The notes: generated by a model from the letters alone, not told the origin. Numbered from the stretch's first letter, positions 11,270-23,387 are shown. The stretch: DNA of 64,000 bases from Pyricularia pennisetigena (GCF_004337985.1 NW_021940920.1:356549-420548); one strand, 5' to 3'. Made by a program: numbers and translations.

Positions 11270-13158
11270 GATTGCCCAACTGCGGCGGCAGATGGGTTTG
11301 ATGGGAAAACAAGAAGTTGAGGGTGACGAGGCCGAGGCAGGCAGCGGATAACGCTTTGTCTCGGACTTTTTCCAATGAGGATAAGGGCTGCTGCAACTAT
11401 CACCAGATGCAGATGCAGAAAGGAGACATAATATCAAAGCACATGATGACCGCTGCCGCTTGTTGGCGCGCGAGGATGCAGACCCGGGTTGGGCATTCCC
11501 TGTTCTGCGGCGATTCTAACCGTCTTGAAACATGGAATTGTTGCTGGCATGCCCGCGCACCACGACGGACCCAAGAATGAAAAAGATATGTTTTAGGTGT
11601 CTGGGTTTTGTATCTTGAATCTTTGAGGACACAGTGGGGATGTACAACGGATGAATCAAGCAGTTGAGTGATAACGTAGAAAGAGTGAGTGGGAGAGAGA
11701 GAGACACAAGAGAGATCAAATGGGTGATTGATAGGTGAGGTAGTAGTAGTGCTAGTAGGAAAGAAAACAAACACTGAGATACCAAAAGAACGAGATTGAA
11801 TTTGGCTTACTGAAGGACGTCATGGCAGTAAATCCAGACTTTGTTGCTGTCCCGTTTTCATTTCCAGCGCAGCAGGATTAAAAATAAAAATCCCCTCCAG
11901 ACAAGGGGAGGAGGGATTTAACTTTCAAGCACCGCTGTCTGCTGTTGTGATAAAAAACTAAAAAAAAATAAAACCTGGGGACTGGCTAATTGATCAAAAA
12001 TGTTGAGTAACCGCAGGAAAAGTTACGGAGCCGCGCCTGCTGGCTGATAAGCCGCCCTCAGCTGTCTCAGTTGCGCTGCTTCAATTGCTCAGGCGTGTCC
12101 GGGTGTTTTGCTGGCTGTGGCTGCTGACCACTACAGATCATACCTTGTACACGCGGCAGCCGCAATTGAGTCGGATTGGCCGGTCGCAATGGACAGCCAA
12201 ATGTGTGCGACCGTGAGCCACGCACGCGCCTTTTTTTTTTTCCTTTTTTTTTGCCTTGGTTTTTCCCTATGGTGATATGCCAGACAGGTCTGCCGCGCGA
12301 TATTTCCGGCAAGTTTGTGGTGTTCTCAGGAAACTAAAATAAATGCCGAGCGTCGATCGCAGTCCAATCCGTCCTGCTGGGCAATGACGACAGTGGCAGG
12401 TACTTTGCTTTACCAGGAGAGTGTTGGATATAACTTCAACAATCAATTAGGTGGTATTGCGACCATTTGCGTGGCCTATGTAGCCGGCTGTCTTCAAAAG
12501 ATGCTGTAAAATTTTTGTAAAGGACTAAAAGCAAGCACGGCTTCCAGGTGATTTCTCTCAGCTTTTGTGATGGTTACGTAGCCTCACCTTTGAGAACCAA
12601 CCACTCAGAAACGACACGAACCCCGACGAGAAGACACTACTGAAATCATAAGTCTGCCAAGGCAAAGAGCTATGACCCCACCGAAATCAATCTACCGACC
12701 ACGGTACGACGGTACCACTCGCTCAATAAAAGCCCGCTGTTGTGGCGCCAGATACAGCCCGACAGTTCCGAAATCCACGAATGTGAAGGTTAATGTTTTG
12801 CTTGGGAAGGCAGAATTGATATGAACACTTCAGCTATTTATGCTACGTACTACCGTAGGTAAGGTATACAAGGATGACGTTCCTAAAATTTGTTAGCGAC
12901 ATTGGTTATCGATTGAATTTGATTTTCTTCACTGCCCAAAGTTAGTGGCTACCAAGCCTTGCAAGCTCCCTTCGTACCGTACCTGCACTAAAAGCTTGGA
13001 TGGAGCTCCAGCCAAGCTCCTCATGGCCAATAAGATTCTTTTGAAATCAGACCCCACTTAGACCCTTTGATGTGCTCAGCAGCAAATTGTGACTGGCTGT
13101 GATCGTTGCTAACAATTGGATTTACTGAAATTATTGTTGCATTCGACACACGACCAAA
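11270..13158. other. leader of NT-C2 gene plus intergenic DNA
   Basis: A probable 5' UTR intron runs from the donor GTAAGC at about 11810 down to a CAG acceptor at about 11282 (minus strand). Upstream, 11870-13150 contains AT-rich sequence and pyrimidine tracts (12231-12251) without a supported gene. Confidence 0.5.
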
Positions 13159-16100
13159 TTGGAGGCTGATTTTGTTTGTCATTATCAGGTCGTAATTTCC
13201 AATGACCCTCCAAACCCTACTGATCCTACTATAGCATCATCTGAGATGCAAGGGCCGGCAAAAAAACTGCCCTCGGGCGATGCACAGCCCAAGAAGCGCC
13301 AGGCAGGACCTCAGGATGACAACACCGGGCCCGGGAGGCCGAACAAGCGGGCCAAGGCTCGCGCCGACCGTAACATTCCCGTTCACGCGTCCGCTTCGGA
13401 TGCCGTCACCGAGGATGGTGAAGTGAACCTGCCAATTTTCCTGGAGGCTCTTCAGTCCAGCATTGGCGGTCTCGAGAAGGCCATGCGTAAGAGCAAGGCC
13501 TCGGGAACCAAGCGTGCCTTCCAGCAGGTTCCTCGGGATATGAGGCGGCGCACTGCCAGTCACAACCCCAAAAGGGTGCCGGGGCGACTGCGCGCCCGAG
13601 CCCGGGTTGAGATGGCGTCTGACAATACCCCGGCAAAGGGCAAGAAAAGAGCCAAGGATAAGGTTGAAAGGGCACTTAACAAGGTTGAAAAGGCCAGGCT
13701 TGCGCTCAGGAAGACGCTTAAGCAGACGGAGGCAATCCGTGAAGGGCTTCATCTCCGCGCCAGCACTGTGCAGGTACCAGAGACCAAGACGAACAGCAAA
13801 AATTCTGGGGAATCACGCTGTCTCAAAGCCCAGTTTGAGCACCTATCGAACGCTCTGGACAAGACTCGGAAGCTCGTGGGCCGACTGCAGGTCCAATTAG
13901 ACTTGGGTGATGTACGGAGCGTAACAGATCAGACATCTCTGGCTACCCAGCAGGTCAAGAATCTCGAAGATGCCATGACAAAAACGAAAAAACTAAATAA
14001 CTTGTTATCGGAGCTCAGAGATCCCAACCAGAAGTCGGACCTATCTGATAAGCTTGGGAAAGCGCTTGTCAAAACCAAGAAGCTTAACAAGAATCTGGCC
14101 AAGGTCAAACAGCCCACCGGTTCATATAACTCTGACACTGCTGAGAACGAAGAGGAGGATGATGACATAGAGATGGGCAGCGATACGGATTGTCCCCAAA
14201 CATGTCTACTGCCTCCTCGGCGGAAAAACATACCAAGGAGGGATGATCAACTACCAACACATCTCTGGCATGCAAAACGAGCAAAGATGTCAACTATCGA
14301 CAACCCATTCTTCAGCAAGCCGACACCTATCAATATGAATACCAAAACAGTCCGCAAAATCCACAGAGCCTATAATGCGTCCGCGTTCATGCATGACGCG
14401 AGCCACAAAGGCTTTATTCAAGTCTCGGGTGCTATGAACGACGTCAGGGAGGTGCTGGAGGTGGTAGGGATAGACTACCCGGGTGCCACAGCCGATTGGA
14501 TACGCGGCTGCCGTGTGTGGACTGGTATAATCCGCTTGGTAGAGTCTCGCAAGACTGGAGATATTACACCTGCTCGAGTTATCTGGAATCCATCTGGCCA
14601 ACCTCTAGGCATGCTGGATGATGCTGCAACTCCGCGCCAAGTACTAATTGAAATCGAACCGGATACTGCCGAGCTGGTCGTTCGTGCTCTGACGACCGCA
14701 ACAGATCATCTTGGCGACAAAAGGAACCAGGTGACCATACGAGATCTTTCCAGCAAGCTCGGATGTATAGAACTGCTTGGCCCTGGCTCTGGACAGCGGC
14801 TCATTGATGTACTTCGGCCACCCCAGTCCCCAAGCAGTCAAGACGCATACAAGTCGACTCATTGGCGGCTTTTCCGCGCAATAGCACAGGCACAGCCCTC
14901 TATGTTGGGATACAGCGTGGCCATGGGATTGATGATCAGATATCCTGACAAGTACGGCAGAGAAGATGTCTCTAGGACAGATTGCATCGACAAAGACGAG
15001 GCCGAGCAGCTTCTTGCAGCACAAGAGGAGTGGTCAACCGAGAGAAACCCTCAACCCTTAGCACTGTTAGACCGAACTGTCCGAGGCGGCGCTTTGCAAT
15101 TGATACAGAAAAGGCAAGGCGCAGCACTCAATGGCAGCAAGAACGATACAAGGGAACACGATCAGAGTGGCTCCTCAATTCCTATAATCCTTTTATGCTC
15201 TTCGTCACATACTCGCGAAATTGCAGGGAAATGGACCCTTGTCTGCCAACGTGAGCTCGTCAAACCGCTATGGCTCCGTCTGTTCAGCCAAAAAGGCCAT
15301 TTCGGCGGCGAGATCGGGATAGCATGCGTGGAGGAAATGCATCGTATCCATACAGAGCAAGCGGTCAAGTTCCATCCGGTTGACTTTCCACACACGGTTC
15401 AGGGTACCTTGTGGGAGCTCAGGGAACGTGATCGTCTCAAAAAAGAGTGGGAGTCACTTCCGAAAGGCAAAAGACCAAACTGGACGACCCTGAACCTTGG
15501 CCATAATGGTAAAGGTGAACTTGGCAATCCTTTTGCATGCGATTGGGAGCATCTTCTCCATGGCGCAAACCCTCTTGACGTTAAACTGCCGCACACGCCG
15601 AATGAGGACAAAGAGGCGAAGGATAATTCACCGGCGCGTCTCGTTTCGCCAGATATCCCAAGACCTCTTGCGATTTCTGTTTCTTCGGCGCTGTTTAGAG
15701 ATTTTTTTTGGGTCGGAACTGAGCCTGCAAAGAGGCCTTCTATCCCTGTGCTCGGAATCTCAACTGTTCACATCAGCATGCTTGAAGGAGGCGTTCCCAA
15801 TCCCCGTGCCCGGGTCTATCTCCTCCCAAACTCGAGGGAACAAGAAGAGCTCAGAAGTGCATGGATGGAGCGATTCAAGGTTAGAATTGGCAGCGTGGGA
15901 AGTAAACGCACTCAAAAGTTAAGCTCGGACCGGCGGTTCCCACAATCTTCAACTTTTGCTGAGCGCAAGGAAATCCTGGCGGAAAGCCTCTTCCACGGCA
16001 AAGATTGCGAGGCTGCTGCTGGGATTGAGGGATCTCCCGTGAAAGCCTACCCTCAGGTCTTCGCGAAAGACTTGATGGGTTACGTGACAAGCGGCGGTTA

Positions 16101-16299
16101 CAATCTAGCTAGGGGCAGGGGTCATGGCATTGGACACCTAGCCGCGAGCAAGATTGTGGAAAGCATGCAAGCCACTATCGATGCGGGAGGGATATGGAAT
16201 GATGCGGAAAGCTTCTACTGCGTTGTGCGTAATGTTGGGGAAACGATTTGCCGACCAGCGATCTGGCGGTTCGTTGAGGAAAGTAGGGGTAGGAGATAA
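13159..16299 (+). CDS. POP1-like subunit of RNase P / RNase MRP, diverged, intronless
   Basis: POP1 is the largest protein of RNase P and RNase MRP, nuclear ribonucleoproteins that process tRNA and rRNA precursors. The 1046-residue frame has the POP1 N-terminal signature: FQQVPRDMRRRTASHNPKRV near 121-140 and LPTHLWHAKRAKM at 365-377. In the middle come LVKPLWLRLF and a POPLD-like part with the VDFPHT, RPNW and NPFACDWEHLL region. Near the C-terminus is LMGYVTSGGYNLARGRGHGIGHLA, which corresponds to the family end motif. Two oddities stand out. Residues about 160-355 are a Lys-rich, coiled-coil-like insertion with repeated ALxKTxKL units and an acidic tail. The usual aromatic block after WHAKR is poorly kept. 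M1 (13159) and M30 (13246) are both possible starts; an upstream exon is not excluded. It could be a fast-evolving ortholog or a second copy. Confidence 0.82.
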   Translation: MEADFVCHYQVVISNDPPNPTDPTIASSEMQGPAKKLPSGDAQPKKRQAGPQDDNTGPGRPNKRAKARADRNIPVHASASDAVTEDGEVNLPIFLEALQSSIGGLEKAMRKSKASGTKRAFQQVPRDMRRRTASHNPKRVPGRLRARARVEMASDNTPAKGKKRAKDKVERALNKVEKARLALRKTLKQTEAIREGLHLRASTVQVPETKTNSKNSGESRCLKAQFEHLSNALDKTRKLVGRLQVQLDLGDVRSVTDQTSLATQQVKNLEDAMTKTKKLNNLLSELRDPNQKSDLSDKLGKALVKTKKLNKNLAKVKQPTGSYNSDTAENEEEDDDIEMGSDTDCPQTCLLPPRRKNIPRRDDQLPTHLWHAKRAKMSTIDNPFFSKPTPINMNTKTVRKIHRAYNASAFMHDASHKGFIQVSGAMNDVREVLEVVGIDYPGATADWIRGCRVWTGIIRLVESRKTGDITPARVIWNPSGQPLGMLDDAATPRQVLIEIEPDTAELVVRALTTATDHLGDKRNQVTIRDLSSKLGCIELLGPGSGQRLIDVLRPPQSPSSQDAYKSTHWRLFRAIAQAQPSMLGYSVAMGLMIRYPDKYGREDVSRTDCIDKDEAEQLLAAQEEWSTERNPQPLALLDRTVRGGALQLIQKRQGAALNGSKNDTREHDQSGSSIPIILLCSSSHTREIAGKWTLVCQRELVKPLWLRLFSQKGHFGGEIGIACVEEMHRIHTEQAVKFHPVDFPHTVQGTLWELRERDRLKKEWESLPKGKRPNWTTLNLGHNGKGELGNPFACDWEHLLHGANPLDVKLPHTPNEDKEAKDNSPARLVSPDIPRPLAISVSSALFRDFFWVGTEPAKRPSIPVLGISTVHISMLEGGVPNPRARVYLLPNSREQEELRSAWMERFKVRIGSVGSKRTQKLSSDRRFPQSSTFAERKEILAESLFHGKDCEAAAGIEGSPVKAYPQVFAKDLMGYVTSGGYNLARGRGHGIGHLAASKIVESMQATIDAGGIWNDAESFYCVVRNVGETICRPAIWRFVEESRGRR

Positions 16300-17098
16300 A
16301 GTATAAGCGAGGATCAAGGGGCGGGAAGCACAGTTGCGTCTAGCCATGAACCTAGGTCAACTTGAAGATATGAGATGATGGCAAGCTTTCCTTCTTTTCC
16401 ATCTGGCGGCATTTCTAGAAGCTTGACTCTAGCCGCCAGCGTTTCAAAGCGGAGGTCTGTCCCTCTAAAACAGACTTTCGGTGCAGCTGGCTGCGATAGC
16501 GCGCTTCTTTCAAAAAACTTGCCTGTGTGGATACGATCAAGATGGCCCCTGAAAGCACCACGCCACCGGCCTCTAGCACTCGTACCAAGCCCCGACATGC
16601 ATCTGAGACCGCCAAGCGTTGCGCGGAATGGCGTCACCGGTAGCGCTTGCAAGCAGATATTAATTTGTGGCACTTGTTTAGGAAAAAACAAAGCAAAGGG
16701 AATAAATAATCGTACGAGATCCGGTTCCGTTGAACGATGCGCACGATCGGGGCATTTGCCGAAGGGGAGGGACTCTAAACAGCCGCGTTTTCCACGCCAC
16801 CACGGCCCCGTTTCCCGCCAGCAGCCTTCTTTACCTCAACGTTGGCTTGCCATGCAGCAAAATTGGGTTTCAACCCCTTCCGTGGAAATAGTACCAGATT
16901 GCGCATTTTACTTTGACACATCCGATGAAGGTATGCCGCCTCTATAGTGGACGTCACGGTTAATGTTCAGCCCTTTCCAGGTTGAAGGACCGGTTGGATG
17001 CCCTCTTAAACCAATGTCGTAAAGTACCTTGATATGCCATGACGAACCCAAAGATTGAGGAGCCAAGCATTTTAAACAAAATTGAACTAGATTTGGGA

Positions 17099-17100
<2 letters not shown>

Positions 17101-17134
<34 letters not shown>

Positions 17135-17410
17135 CAATGTTTGCAAATAGACTAGACTAGACCCTTGTCAAGATTGTATAAGCTATCCTGCGTAGGTTAA
17201 GTATGTAAGCAGTTGACAGACGGACTATTATACAAGTGAAAAGTTACACGAATTGGTAAAATTTGAGCAGTTTTGCGGATAATATCCCGTAGCCTTACTA
17301 CTTTCAAAGGTTCCATGGTGGTTTGCATGGTTAAAGTTTAACTGGGCTGGGATGGATTTCGAACCAAATCTCGAGGAAAACGGCACAAGATTCTTAACCA
17401 CCTAGAGCAG
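17101..17410 (-). mobile_element. possible tRNA-derived SINE with poly(A) tail
   Basis: On the minus strand a tRNA-like head at about 17408-17345 has an A-box-like TAGGTGGTTAAGA and, about 35 nt on, a B-box-like GGTTCGAAATCC. The minus-strand end about 250 nt downstream is A30 (T30 on the plus strand at 17101-17130). Pol III promoter, anonymous body and poly(A) tail is the SINE plan. The B box has one extra base, and no clear target-site duplication was found. A decayed tRNA beside an unrelated homopolymer is the alternative. Confidence 0.4.
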
Positions 17411-18830
17411 TATGTGTTTGATATATAGCCAACATAAGCAAACTCTGGAGCTTTCAGGGCTCTAAACAATGCTTTGTACAGTACCTATATATAAACGGAA
17501 CGGTGCTTAACCTGATTTTCACTCATAATCAGCATGCGGTTTAACCCAACTTGCCTTTGTTGATACAGTGTCAAGGTGTCGTAATTTAATCGTGTACAAC
17601 AATAACCTTTGTATGTAAGTGCTCGAGACGTGCTGAGATTTAGGTAAACGCGTCAAGCTTTTTTCAGACAACTCAATTTGCCTAACAGCCCGTACACTAA
17701 TTCTTTTTTTTCTTTTTAATTCTCTTAATTCTGCTCACTGGCTGTTCATTCCATAATACAATCCACAAAAAAAAATGAATAAAAAAAAATAAAAAAAAGT
17801 TTTGTGATATATTGTCACACCTGAGCTCAAGCGATAGGATACGTATGCCTAGCAATCTTGTATTCGCTTGGATTGCGCTCGCTTAGCAGTCGATCTCGAT
17901 GTACAATATAACTACCGGTAAGGGTGCACTCTCTGTCAGCCCTGCCACTCTTAGTAGCCAAGCCGACTACGTGCCTTTCGGTAAGTGGCTTGAAATTTCA
18001 TCTGGGATGACATGAAAAACCAACCTTGTCGGTCATGTCCGATGTTTTGCTGGTGAACAAACTAGTCGAGTGCTAGCACAGAAAGGGACAAGGGCAAGAT
18101 ATTGGATGTAAGGGCCTAGATTGACTTTTTTTTTTCTGTTCTTTCTGGTCTCATCTTTTGTACTGCTGTGGACTCGGCAACGAATAACAGCAAATTTCGA
18201 AGGGAGGGGAAAAGTGTCGGCATCACACAGAGAGCTAAATCTTATTTGGCTTTGACAGACAGCCGGGTGTGGTCTTTGCTGTCCGGCTCTCCCTCCCATG
18301 CCTGCTGAAGATCATCAAGATACGCAGCCAATGGCGCAGCAACCATCCTTTGATTCATGGATCAATGACCCGAGTCGATGGAAGAAGTACTCAAGAGTCC
18401 CTCTCGAAGAAAGCATACGTTGTTTCCTTGCGGTGTAAGCAGAAATGGTAGCATTTGGCGACTTGGTTCACAAGTATCGCCATGTGTTGGGACGAATACG
18501 AGTAGACGGGAAAACCATCACGCGGATGATCCTTTTTGTGCGGTGTAGCTTTTCCCCGGGCTGTAGAATGTTTGCCTGTCCTGTGGAGAAATGCGGGAAA
18601 TGGCCGGATGTATGGCGGTGAGCCGTCTGTCAAGAAACAGGTACAAATCTGCTGCTTGGGCCGGGATACTTTGGGGTTCTTAGGAAAGACTAGGGCCAGG
18701 CCGGAGTGAAATTGTGACCTAGAACTGCGGTAAGAGGAGCTACGTTCATTAGGGTCCGTCGCCACTAGACCGGTTCTTGGCTACAGCGAGCCATGAGGCG
18801 AAATTAGGTTATCTTGGCTTTTCATTTCTT

Positions 18831-18832
<2 letters not shown>

Positions 18833-18861
<29 letters not shown>

Positions 18862-18896
18862 GAAAGTAAATAAATAAATGAATAAATAAATAAGTT
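18833..18896. repeat. T29 followed by TAAA/TGAA simple repeats
   Basis: Twenty-nine T residues (18833-18861) are followed by units of AAATAAATAAATGAATAAAT type. It is a simple-sequence tract with no gene. Confidence 0.85.
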
Positions 18897-21050
18897 AGCA
18901 AACAAAAGCAAGCGGCCAGGAACCCAAAGGGAAACCGTTTTGCTTGTAGCTGTTTGTTCATATCAGTATCTAGAGGATACGAGACGGAAGGCTACAGGAG
19001 GAAAGCATGCATCCGGCTATCAAGTACTATAGAGCTGCCGGAACCTCTGCTCCCATGTTTGCCTGCGTGAGATATTTACTCATCTGGGAAAAGCTACAAC
19101 ATTTCAGCCAAAGGTACGTGCCGAAGGTAACGTATTCAACACCTTGTTTGGGCCCAACTTTCGAACTAGACCAGGTAAGGATGGGCAGGTTGCAGAATTG
19201 CCATTGTGGCCGACTTTGGAGATTCAAAGGTACCCCACCTTGGGCATAGTATAGTAATCGATCGAGCTCCTGTAATAAATAAACGGGTTGGTTGGTGTCA
19301 AAAGGTAGCGAGCGAGTGGGACCAGCCAGCGGTTATGGGGACAGGACCCGTCATAGCCCCCCCACATCAAAACATGATGCGCCCCCTCATCCCTGCAATG
19401 GGCCTAATGCAGATTGGTCATCTGCGATGGCTCTGTGATTGCCCCGGATGTCTGGCGGTGGAACATGTGGTCATCTGCCGTGACAATGGAGATGGGACTG
19501 GACTGTCGGTGACAGTTGCCAAAGAAAGGTAAATTAGGGCTGGTCATTGGTTGAGCTTGAGGGTGATATTGCTGTCAGGGTAACATTGTCTTGTTTTTTT
19601 TTTTTTTTGCTTATTTATTTGCTTGTTTGTTTTCTTAGCTGGTGATTTGTTTGATTATTATTGATTGATCAGTGTGATTGATCGCGTCATCTACCGATAG
19701 GACGTTACAAAGGACCAAAGGGATGAATGAGGGAGCCAGGGATGGGATTTTAAATTTAGGGAGACGACCATAGCCTTAGCGCTTCAGTGGGTCAGTCCCA
19801 TGTCCTAGTTTCCCGACCCCAATTATGGGTTAGCCTGAACTCGATACTTGTATGCACGATCTGTAGTTGGTAGGTAGTCCGTTAACTTATTATAGGCAGG
19901 TACATATGCCGAGTTTTGCATCCTAAATCCCCAGGTTTCTACGTTCATATACCAAGGTAAGTTAGGTAGGTAAATAGGTATAGTCTTGAGCAAAAAATAC
20001 TCTTAAAGGGGTTCAAAGCACAGACAAAGACAAGACGAAAAGGATGGGGAAAAAAAAAAGTCGGTAAACTAGAACTAATGGAAAATTATCATGGCGCAAT
20101 AAGTGTCTCCAGAAACCCGTTGAAAATCCCGCGGGGATTTTTTTTGCAGCCCCGTTGAGTGCTTTACAAAGTACATTCACATTTCATGCAGCCACCCTCC
20201 TTCATCCTCAGGTACCCTTGTCTGATTAAGGCTGCAGTCGGGTGTCTTGCCCACAGGTACATACATATCTTAGCTTAGGAACCTACTTTGCCTTATCTTA
20301 GCAAACTTGAGCTGTACCCCAAAGTCTTGGGCTGGCCTGGCCTCTGCACTGCACTTTACTTTTTTTTTTTTTTTTTTCTGCGCCCGTACTGCGCCCCAAG
20401 ATTAGATTCATGACCCTCCTTTTTCCTTACCATAACGGATTTCTGTCGTCCCAACTTTGACCTCAAGATCATCTTCCCCACGCGACGACTTGCAGAAACC
20501 GACTGGGTCCGACGAAGATATCGTGCATACCTTTGTGAGAAGGCTGTGTTGGATGATCTGCCGTACGACATTTGACAGCTCAGTAATTGATTAGAGACGT
20601 ACCCGATTGACCAGCAAGTGGATGAAACGGTGGATGCGGAGGTGCCTACCTTGCCTGCCCTCGAGTTGCTACTCCCTGTTTTCACTGCCAATCCATCTGC
20701 CCGCCTCGGGCACAGAATCGCACGTCATCATTCAACAACAGCAGAAAAAACAGCAACAACAACAATAACAACGAACCCGAGGAACAAACCTTTCCGAAAT
20801 CCCCGAAAACAATTGAGTATCGGCAAGCTTCCAGGGTCAAAACAACTCGCGCCAATAAAGATTCTTACCGAGTCTGCCGAGAAGCCGGCCTCTCCGCGGC
20901 TATCATGCTTCAATCACGACTGGCATCACTGGCGACGATACGACATTGAGTGAGGCGAACCGTCAGCAAGCACCCTTGCTTGCGCACTTTTCCCCACTTC
21001 ATCCTCCCAGGCTCCCCTCTAACCCGTTCCTCTAAATCCCATTATTCGCG

Positions 21051-23387
21051 ATGGTTTCACTTGTCATTACGTCTGCCACCGTGCCCTCGGCAGACCTGGA
21101 AATGTGCTCTACCGAAGTCGTCATCCGCCGCATTCCCGAGTTATCAGAGGCACGATATTTCTCCCAAGTCTTTTCGGCATCTAGTAGCTCTACGGAGGCC
21201 GGGATCGACAGGGCCTTGGCAGCAAAGGCCGCAGCTCTAGGGATTTCGACAGCACAATCGCAATCTCCCCGGCTCTCAGTACCACATGAGCCGTCAGACC
21301 ACCAGACTACCGATCCAGAAACCGACACATCCAGGCGTGCGACAAGAGATTTGGACGACTCGTTAGGGATAACCGTTACGGATATCCCATCCTCGCCACG
21401 TCCCCTTTCAGTAGTCGCAGGTTCCGCTGTCAGCGCCACGCCTGTGTTACCAAATCCTAACTCGCAGGGTCCTCTGCTTTCAAAGAAGAGATCAAGGAAT
21501 TTGAGCTTTTCTCAATACGAAAAGTATCTCGCCCATGTCGACCCGAACCTCAAGCAGCCCAAATTTGTCAAAGAGTCCCCTGTGGTTCCGGAACCGGCGC
21601 CCAGCTTGTTCAGCATCGGCAGCAGGAGGAGCCTTATCAGTATCAAACGTACGCTGAAAACAAAAGTGCGATGGCGGAGATCGGCCGTGTCACCTGTGCC
21701 AATGTAAGTTGTGACTTTTTGAAATATAAAAGTACAAAAGAACAAATTTTCGCTGACTAGACACACAAACGAAAGCTCCTGTATATGCTGTCGGGATGAT
21801 TTCAACAAGATCCAGTCACTTCAGACTCTGCCATGCGGTCATACCTACTGCAGTTCTTGTCTCAAGATCATGGTGAACCAGTCCGTAACTGACGAATCAA
21901 AGATGCCGCCACGTTGTTGTACCCAGCCGATACCTGGACACGTCGTCGCGGCTGTCCTTGACAACGAGGAGCAGCAGACATTCCTCAAGGCTGTCTTGCA
22001 ATTTTCGACACCATGGGAGGCGCGCATCTTTTGCCCGAATGCGGCGTGCGGCGAATTCATCAAGCCGCGGGCCAAGATCGATCCAAAACATCCGTTCGAC
22101 GTTACCTGCAAGCACTGTCGGTCCCGAGTCTGCGTCATGTGCAAACGGGACGCGCATCCCCTGGGACAAGATTGTCCAGCAGACTTTGAACTCGATGAGG
22201 TGTTGAAGATGGGCGAGAAGTCTGGATGGAGGCGCTGCTACAAGTGCCGCACTCTGGTTGAACTCTCGCAGGGCTGCACGCACATGACCTGCCGGTGCAA
22301 GGCCCAGTTTTGCTACATCTGCGGAGCTGTATGGGACAGCACTGTCGGTTGCCCCAACTACTGCAACGGCGAAGAAGAGCTGGAACGTAGACGGCTAGAG
22401 GAAGAGGCCCGAATGGAAGAACTAGAAGCGGAGAAGGAGGCGCAGGAGCAGGCAGCCCTCGCCGTCGAGGCCGATCGTCTGGTGGCGTTGGAACGAACAG
22501 CCGCAAGCCCCGAGTTTGCACAGCTAGCCGAGACCCTAGCGGCAGAGAAGGAGCGTATCGTCAGGTACGAGAACGAGGCGAAATCATCACTGTGGTCGAG
22601 GCACACTGAAGAGCGTGTCGCCATGATGGAACGATTCTCGGACCAAGTGGAAAAGATGAGGGAGCGACACGCCAAGACCACGCAACACCTAGAGGACCGC
22701 CAGATCGCGGCCGAGATGGACTTGCGCGCCACGCTAGACCAGCGCGCTCGAAGCGTCAAGATAAGGCTGAGGCACATGGAGGCCTACTGTGACGGACTGG
22801 GCAGGAGCGTCAATCCCAACCCCGATACATCAACAACCAATAGTAAAAGCGTGGGCAGCAGGCCGAGCTCGCCGAATCCCGCGGCCAACTTGAGCATGCC
22901 GACGCGCGTCGTGACAGAGAGGGACCTGCGGGAGCTTGGACAGCAGTACAGCATTCGTGACGACCTCGAGCGCCTTCACCAGGCGCGAATCAACGTTCTG
23001 CGCGACCGGCAGGCGAAGAACATGGAGGACCTGCAGGACCGTCAGAGGAAGGAGATGGACAACCTGTTAAGTCAGCGAGATGAGGAAATAGAGGACCTTG
23101 AAGCCGCGTTCGCAGCCGAAGACGATGCGCTCCTGTGCGTTTTTGACGAGAGGAGGCAGCGAGCTCGCGCGAGGTGGGCGCTTCGTGTCGAGATATTGCA
23201 GAAGACCATGGAGAACAGGACCGGCTTGCGGCACGGACCGATACCTCTGCCCGAATGGCCGTCGACTTTGATGAGCAGCCCGCTATCCCCTCTGGCTACG
23301 CCGCTCGGACTTCAAAATGAAGGCGCGCAACTTGATTCCGGCGATGAGTACTGCTCATCCACAGACACGGGAAGTCGTGAAGACTGA
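21051..23387 (+). CDS. RBR-type E3 ubiquitin ligase (two exons)
   Basis: RBR ligases take ubiquitin from an E2 onto a RING2 cysteine and then onto a substrate. Exons are 21051-21703 and 21761-23387; the 57-nt intron starts GTAAGT and ends CTAG. The product has 759 residues. A 217-residue Ser/Pro-rich N-terminus comes first. RING1 starts near 225 (CICC, PCGHTYCSSC), the IBR spans about 309-356 (FCPNAACGEFI, CKHCRSRVCVMC), and RING2 spans 377-405 (CYKC, then QGCTHMTCRC and FCYIC). C390 in QGCTHM matches the catalytic cysteine of parkin-type enzymes. The second half is charged and coiled-coil-like (about 415-670), with repeated DRQ elements such as VLRDRQAKNMEDLQDRQRKE. The linker stays acidic and basic in turn, suggesting self-association. 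Substrates are unknown. Confidence 0.92.

Larger units (their letters stand above)
16300..21050. other. 4.7 kb gene-free gap
   Basis: No frame with convincing coding character was found. The gap holds a tRNA-like promoter next to T30 (17101-17410), T29 at 18833-18861, TAAA/TGAA simple repeats (18866-18896), several GGTAGGTA motifs near 19868 and 19955, and CT-rich DNA just before the RBR gene. A minus-strand frame at 16314-16691 is discussed as a finding. Confidence 0.55.
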
